IMG/VR virus record: IMGVR_UViG_3300048113_000042
Span: 1-24,339 of that record
Strand: one strand, 5' to 3'
Source: a virus
DNA: 24,339 nt
Positions 21,949 through 24,339 of this stretch are shown one piece after another; position 1 is the first letter of the stretch, and every line of letters starts with the position of its first letter. The notes below the pieces were generated by a model. The model was not told where the DNA came from. It worked only from the letters and a program-made list of their open reading frames with translations, and made no database searches. The position numbers and the translations under genes are program-made.

Positions 21949-23398
21949 TAAAGTTTACCTTCGCTGTGTGTGGTTTTGCGAAACCCTGATCTCGACGGAG
22001 AGCAGAGCGACCTTCACCTTCACCTTGTAAGGCATACTCAAGTGCCTCTACGGGGTGAGAGTATTCATTCTTGTCTGGCTGATCACTATAGCACTCACCT
22101 GACGTTTGAACACGACGATAACAGAAGCCACCCTGTAACCCTTTGCGTATCATGGAGGCTTTAGGCAACACGATAAACCGGGGCTTACCATCCATACACA
22201 TCTCTTTCATGGGCACTTCCAAAGCGGCTCTGCGCTTGAGGGGATCATTGGAGTCTGTGGGTTGACAGGGTATGCCAGCGGCACGCATGATCTGGAAAGG
22301 GGTATCACTGTTGGATTGGTTCTTGTTAGAACCGGAGGGATCGCCCCACCCCTTGAACTTGTGGCCAGGATAAGTGTCTTGAATATAACGTTTTAGGGTA
22401 GGCGCAAAGTCTACGGCACCGGAGTCGGTCAGAACCATCTCATCAAAGCATATCCAGCGGCCTATAGAAGTACGCTGAAGAAAGGCACAAGCTGGTGTAC
22501 GACCAAAGTCAAAGCCCAGAATGATAGGACTATCCTTAGAGGGGGTAAAGTCCATGTGAGCTGAATGCACGCTGTCTGTATACATTGGGTGAACCGGCTT
22601 TCCGTTAGATACAAAGCCGTACTCATTAGCAAGATTAACTTTAATCCAGTCATTTGTTTTACCTTGTAGTCCTCGTTTGTAATAGTTAGCAGGGAGGTTA
22701 GGCAGGTTTTCGGCCTTGTCGTTTATCTTCCAAGTTTCCTCATCCTTATACACACCGCCGGGTTGACGATGGAATGCCCAGCCTTCGGGACGCTCAATTT
22801 CTGCCAGCTTGTAGTACCAGTGGTCTTCATCAGGGGCGTTACTGTCACCCAGCACACCATGATGCGTAGGTTTGATTCCCTCCTTGGGGGAAGGATAGCG
22901 ACCATGACGTAGGTCAAGCATATCGAGAACGGCCTTAGAATGCTCTTTCGTCTCGTTTAGCCACACCCATGTACACTGGATACCCCTGGCCTTTTTAACG
23001 TGCTCAGGGCGGTCAAAAGCAATGAATATGACCTCGCATTTAACTGATGTGCCATCTTCTAGCCGGAAGTTAATAAAATGGGTGGGGGGTTCTTTGTTGC
23101 CCTGACGGAATGGGCCAAGGTCTTCGTGAATCTCTAGCCAGTCTTTAATGGTTGTGGAGAACAGCTCTGAGTAAGTGTTTCGGCAGGCAATGATGCGGGA
23201 CAGTCGGACACCATAGTTCTTGTGCCCAGGAGTCATGACGGGCTTCTGTTCGGTCATTAAGTCGAATAGCTTGAGGATTGTTTGTACGGTCTTACCGGAA
23301 CCCAGTGGCCCCATGATAAAGGAGTTCTGAGAGCGACAGTCAGCGTATTCTTGTAGGACTTTTCCTTGTGGCCCCATACAATATTCTATTGTCGGCAT
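21938..23398 (-). CDS. terminase large subunit (packaging ATPase-nuclease)
   Basis: With the start at 23398 the protein has 486 residues. Walker A is GPLGSGKT (30-37) and the Walker B region is TWVWLNET (143-150). The nuclease half shows ILGFDFGRT with D297, WICFDEM with E320, WGDPSGS with D353, and the closing EYSHPVEALEYAL, matching the RNase H-like terminase nuclease layout. It translocates DNA through the portal and cuts concatemers. A longer reading frame exists to an ATG at 23506, but it would run through a separate small gene. The ATG at 23398 is one base past that gene's stop and gives the usual short N-terminus (MPTIEYCMGPQGK). The stop overlaps the next gene by 11 bases. Confidence 0.9.
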   Translation of the reverse strand: MPTIEYCMGPQGKVLQEYADCRSQNSFIMGPLGSGKTVQTILKLFDLMTEQKPVMTPGHKNYGVRLSRIIACRNTYSELFSTTIKDWLEIHEDLGPFRQGNKEPPTHFINFRLEDGTSVKCEVIFIAFDRPEHVKKARGIQCTWVWLNETKEHSKAVLDMLDLRHGRYPSPKEGIKPTHHGVLGDSNAPDEDHWYYKLAEIERPEGWAFHRQPGGVYKDEETWKINDKAENLPNLPANYYKRGLQGKTNDWIKVNLANEYGFVSNGKPVHPMYTDSVHSAHMDFTPSKDSPIILGFDFGRTPACAFLQRTSIGRWICFDEMVLTDSGAVDFAPTLKRYIQDTYPGHKFKGWGDPSGSNKNQSNSDTPFQIMRAAGIPCQPTDSNDPLKRRAALEVPMKEMCMDGKPRFIVLPKASMIRKGLQGGFCYRRVQTSGECYSDQPDKNEYSHPVEALEYALQGEGEGRSALRRDQGFAKPHTAKVNFSVF

Positions 23399-23399
23399 T

Positions 23400-23576
23400 T
23401 TACTTCTTACTCCAGTCGATAGCATCATAGCCACTTTTGAACTTTTCGCGTGTCTCAGGGGTTGACGTTCTATGTCCATCACCCTTGCCACCAGACTGAT
23501 TGGCATCCCAGTTACGGAAGTGCTCTTTGCGTGTCTCTTTATCCAGCTTGTGAACCATGCTTTTACCTTTGGCCAT
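23400..23576 (-). CDS. 58-residue hydrophilic protein between terminase subunits
   Basis: This short gene starts in a TAATG overlap with the probable small terminase and stops one base before the large terminase ATG. The product (MAKGKSMVHKLDKETRKEHF, then NWDANQSGGKGDGHR, PETREKFKSGYDAIDWSKK) is very hydrophilic and mixed-charge, with no membrane helix or catalytic motif. I recall similar tiny proteins beside terminases in other phages but no known role. Its tight fit between two packaging genes supports it being real and possibly a packaging accessory factor. Confidence 0.7.
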   Translation of the reverse strand: MAKGKSMVHKLDKETRKEHFRNWDANQSGGKGDGHRTSTPETREKFKSGYDAIDWSKK

Positions 23577-23935
23577 TACTCTTCCTCTTCATCTTGATTG
23601 TCTTCTACGATAGCTTCAATGATAGCCTCTTCTGCCTGATCTGCAATTAGGTCAGTTTCACCATCAAAGCGCTTACGCTGTATAGCCACCACGGTAGCAT
23701 CGTCAGCTCTAATCTCTACGGCCTTGAGCTTTGGCTCAGTATACTCTGCAACTTTACTCCATGCGTTTACAGCAGCATTAAGGGCAGTGACATCACCTTC
23801 TTCCTCAGCAATGTAGTCCAGCTTACTAGCAGCTTCTGCCATCTTCAAGATAGGGTGGAATGACTCACCGTACATATCCTGTAATCGGGCCAGTAAGAAC
23901 TTCTTATTCTTGTTGGGTATCCCTAACCTAGACAT
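23576..23935 (-). CDS. probable terminase small subunit
   Basis: A 119-residue protein upstream of the large terminase. The pattern LLARLQDMYGESFHPILKMAEAA, then a helix with DVTALNAAVNAWSKVAEY and the PKLKAVE end, recurs in phage proteins annotated as small terminase subunits. The C-terminus is acidic (DNQDEEEE). Small terminases form rings that recognise the packaging site and stimulate the large subunit. No helix-turn-helix is obvious, so the assignment rests on pattern and position. The start is ATG at 23935, preceded by an AAGGTTAT ribosome binding site. Confidence 0.65.
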   Translation of the reverse strand: MSRLGIPNKNKKFLLARLQDMYGESFHPILKMAEAASKLDYIAEEEGDVTALNAAVNAWSKVAEYTEPKLKAVEIRADDATVVAIQRKRFDGETDLIADQAEEAIIEAIVEDNQDEEEE

Positions 23936-23944
23936 ATATAACCT

Positions 23945-24124
23945 TTACACCAGTGAATGTTGTTGTTTTTCAGCTTCTAAATAATCATCTGACATTCTAT
24001 CTTCTATAATGTAAATCAAATCAGCCATACCAACTTGGTCTCTATCAAATAGATACACTGCAAACAACTCAATCAACTCAATATCCATCTCGTGAACTTC
24101 TTCATCCGTCACTATCTTAATCAT
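23945..24124 (-). CDS. small acidic protein, first gene of the leftward block
   Basis: From the ATG at 24124 the product has 59 residues: MIKIVTDEEVHEMDIELIEL, a helix FAVYLFDRDQVGMADLIYII, then EDRMSDDYLEAEKQQHSLV. It is acidic and helical, with no membrane anchor or known motif. A longer in-frame start at 24175 exists, but the one at 24124 has an AGAGAAG ribosome binding site at the right distance and the extension (rich in S, K and I) is unlike the rest. It could be a small regulator; function unknown. It precedes the small terminase by 9 bases. Confidence 0.6.
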   Translation of the reverse strand: MIKIVTDEEVHEMDIELIELFAVYLFDRDQVGMADLIYIIEDRMSDDYLEAEKQQHSLV

Positions 24125-24339
24125 AACACTTCTCTTTTCGGTAATTTTTTTTTGCGAGAGACATATATATACCACAGACGCGACACTTCGGGAGGGGGGG
24201 GGTACCCCTTGTCTGCACCTACCTTATTATTACGTGCGCATCACCTACCTGGCTATCCATACAGTACTGGTTGCCTATACAGTTGTAAATGGTATGGGTT
24301 CCCGTGAGATTCTCAGCGACTATTTTGCGATAAAACCTA
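24125..24339 (-). other. noncoding or weakly coding edge region, probable control region of the leftward block
   Basis: This stretch precedes the first leftward gene. It contains a T9 run (24145-24153), a TATATATA tract (24161-24170 area) that could serve as a -10, a nine-base G run merging into the palindrome GGGGTACCCC (24199-24208), a repeated CACCTACCT (24216-24224 and 24242-24250), and two near-copies of a 17-base unit (24249-24265 and 24267-24283, 13 of 17 identical). On the minus strand one frame is open from the window edge to a stop at 24219 (39 codons), possibly the end of another gene or chance. Confidence 0.35.

Noticed and set aside
23399-23506. Longer start for the large terminase
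   Set aside because: The extension would overlap the 58-residue gene on the same strand in another frame. The ATG at 23398 directly follows that gene's stop and gives a normal terminase N-terminus.
24145-24153. T9 run as a rightward terminator
   Set aside because: No GC-rich hairpin precedes it, and no rightward gene ends there.
24219-24338. Partial leftward gene entering from the right edge
   Set aside because: One frame is open for 39 codons, but this length is easily reached by chance, the product matches nothing I know, and it contains the near-tandem repeats.

Overview
The window looks like a large part of the genome of a tailed phage with a short, T7-type tail (podovirus morphology), probably a marine or aquatic phage of a Gram-negative host. 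The host inference rests on a lipobox lipoprotein, Shine-Dalgarno-type leaders, sigma70-like promoter elements, and small basic proteins of a kind often met in marine phages. Host genus cannot be read from the sequence. No integrase, repressor, DNA polymerase, RNA polymerase or tRNA gene was seen, so the replication and early region must lie outside the window. Base composition looks roughly balanced to slightly AT-rich by eye.

Layout. Bases 1-1775 carry rightward (+) genes: the 3' end of a small membrane-protein ORF closed by a terminator, a calcineurin-like metallophosphoesterase, a DUF3310 protein, and two very basic small proteins. From 1818 to 24124 every gene is leftward (-), and the two blocks converge at about 1776-1817. 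Read in its own direction (right to left), the leftward block is one virion and lysis programme. It starts with a small acidic protein, a probable small terminase, a 58-residue protein and the large terminase. Next come a probable permuted papain-fold protein, a small helical protein, the portal, a Bbp19-like protein, the scaffold, the major capsid protein, tail tubular proteins A and B, and a cupin-like protein. Three internal virion (ejection) proteins (gp14-, gp15- and gp16-like) follow. Last are a long repetitive tail fibre, a seven-bladed beta-propeller, a tail-fibre-assembly-type chaperone, and a lysis region (lipoprotein, two membrane proteins, holin, small unknown, M15 peptidase endolysin). 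Genes are packed tightly, with many TAATG, ATGA or GTGA stop-start overlaps that imply translational coupling.

The only sizeable gaps in the leftward block surround the capsid gene and precede the tail fibre. The capsid gene has its own sigma70-like promoter, a long structured leader with an extended hairpin, a strong ribosome binding site and a C(UUCG)G-loop terminator behind it. This makes it a self-contained high-expression cassette. A second -10-like element precedes the tail fibre.

The points most worth following up are all on the virion surface or at its gates. They are an F5/8-type-C-like (galactose-binding-like) domain inserted into the nozzle protein, a tail fibre with five ~85-residue repeats of two alternating classes, and a beta-propeller translationally coupled to that fibre. 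A small Cys/His protein between terminase and portal resembles permuted NlpC/P60 enzymes. No wholly new defence or mobile system was recognised.
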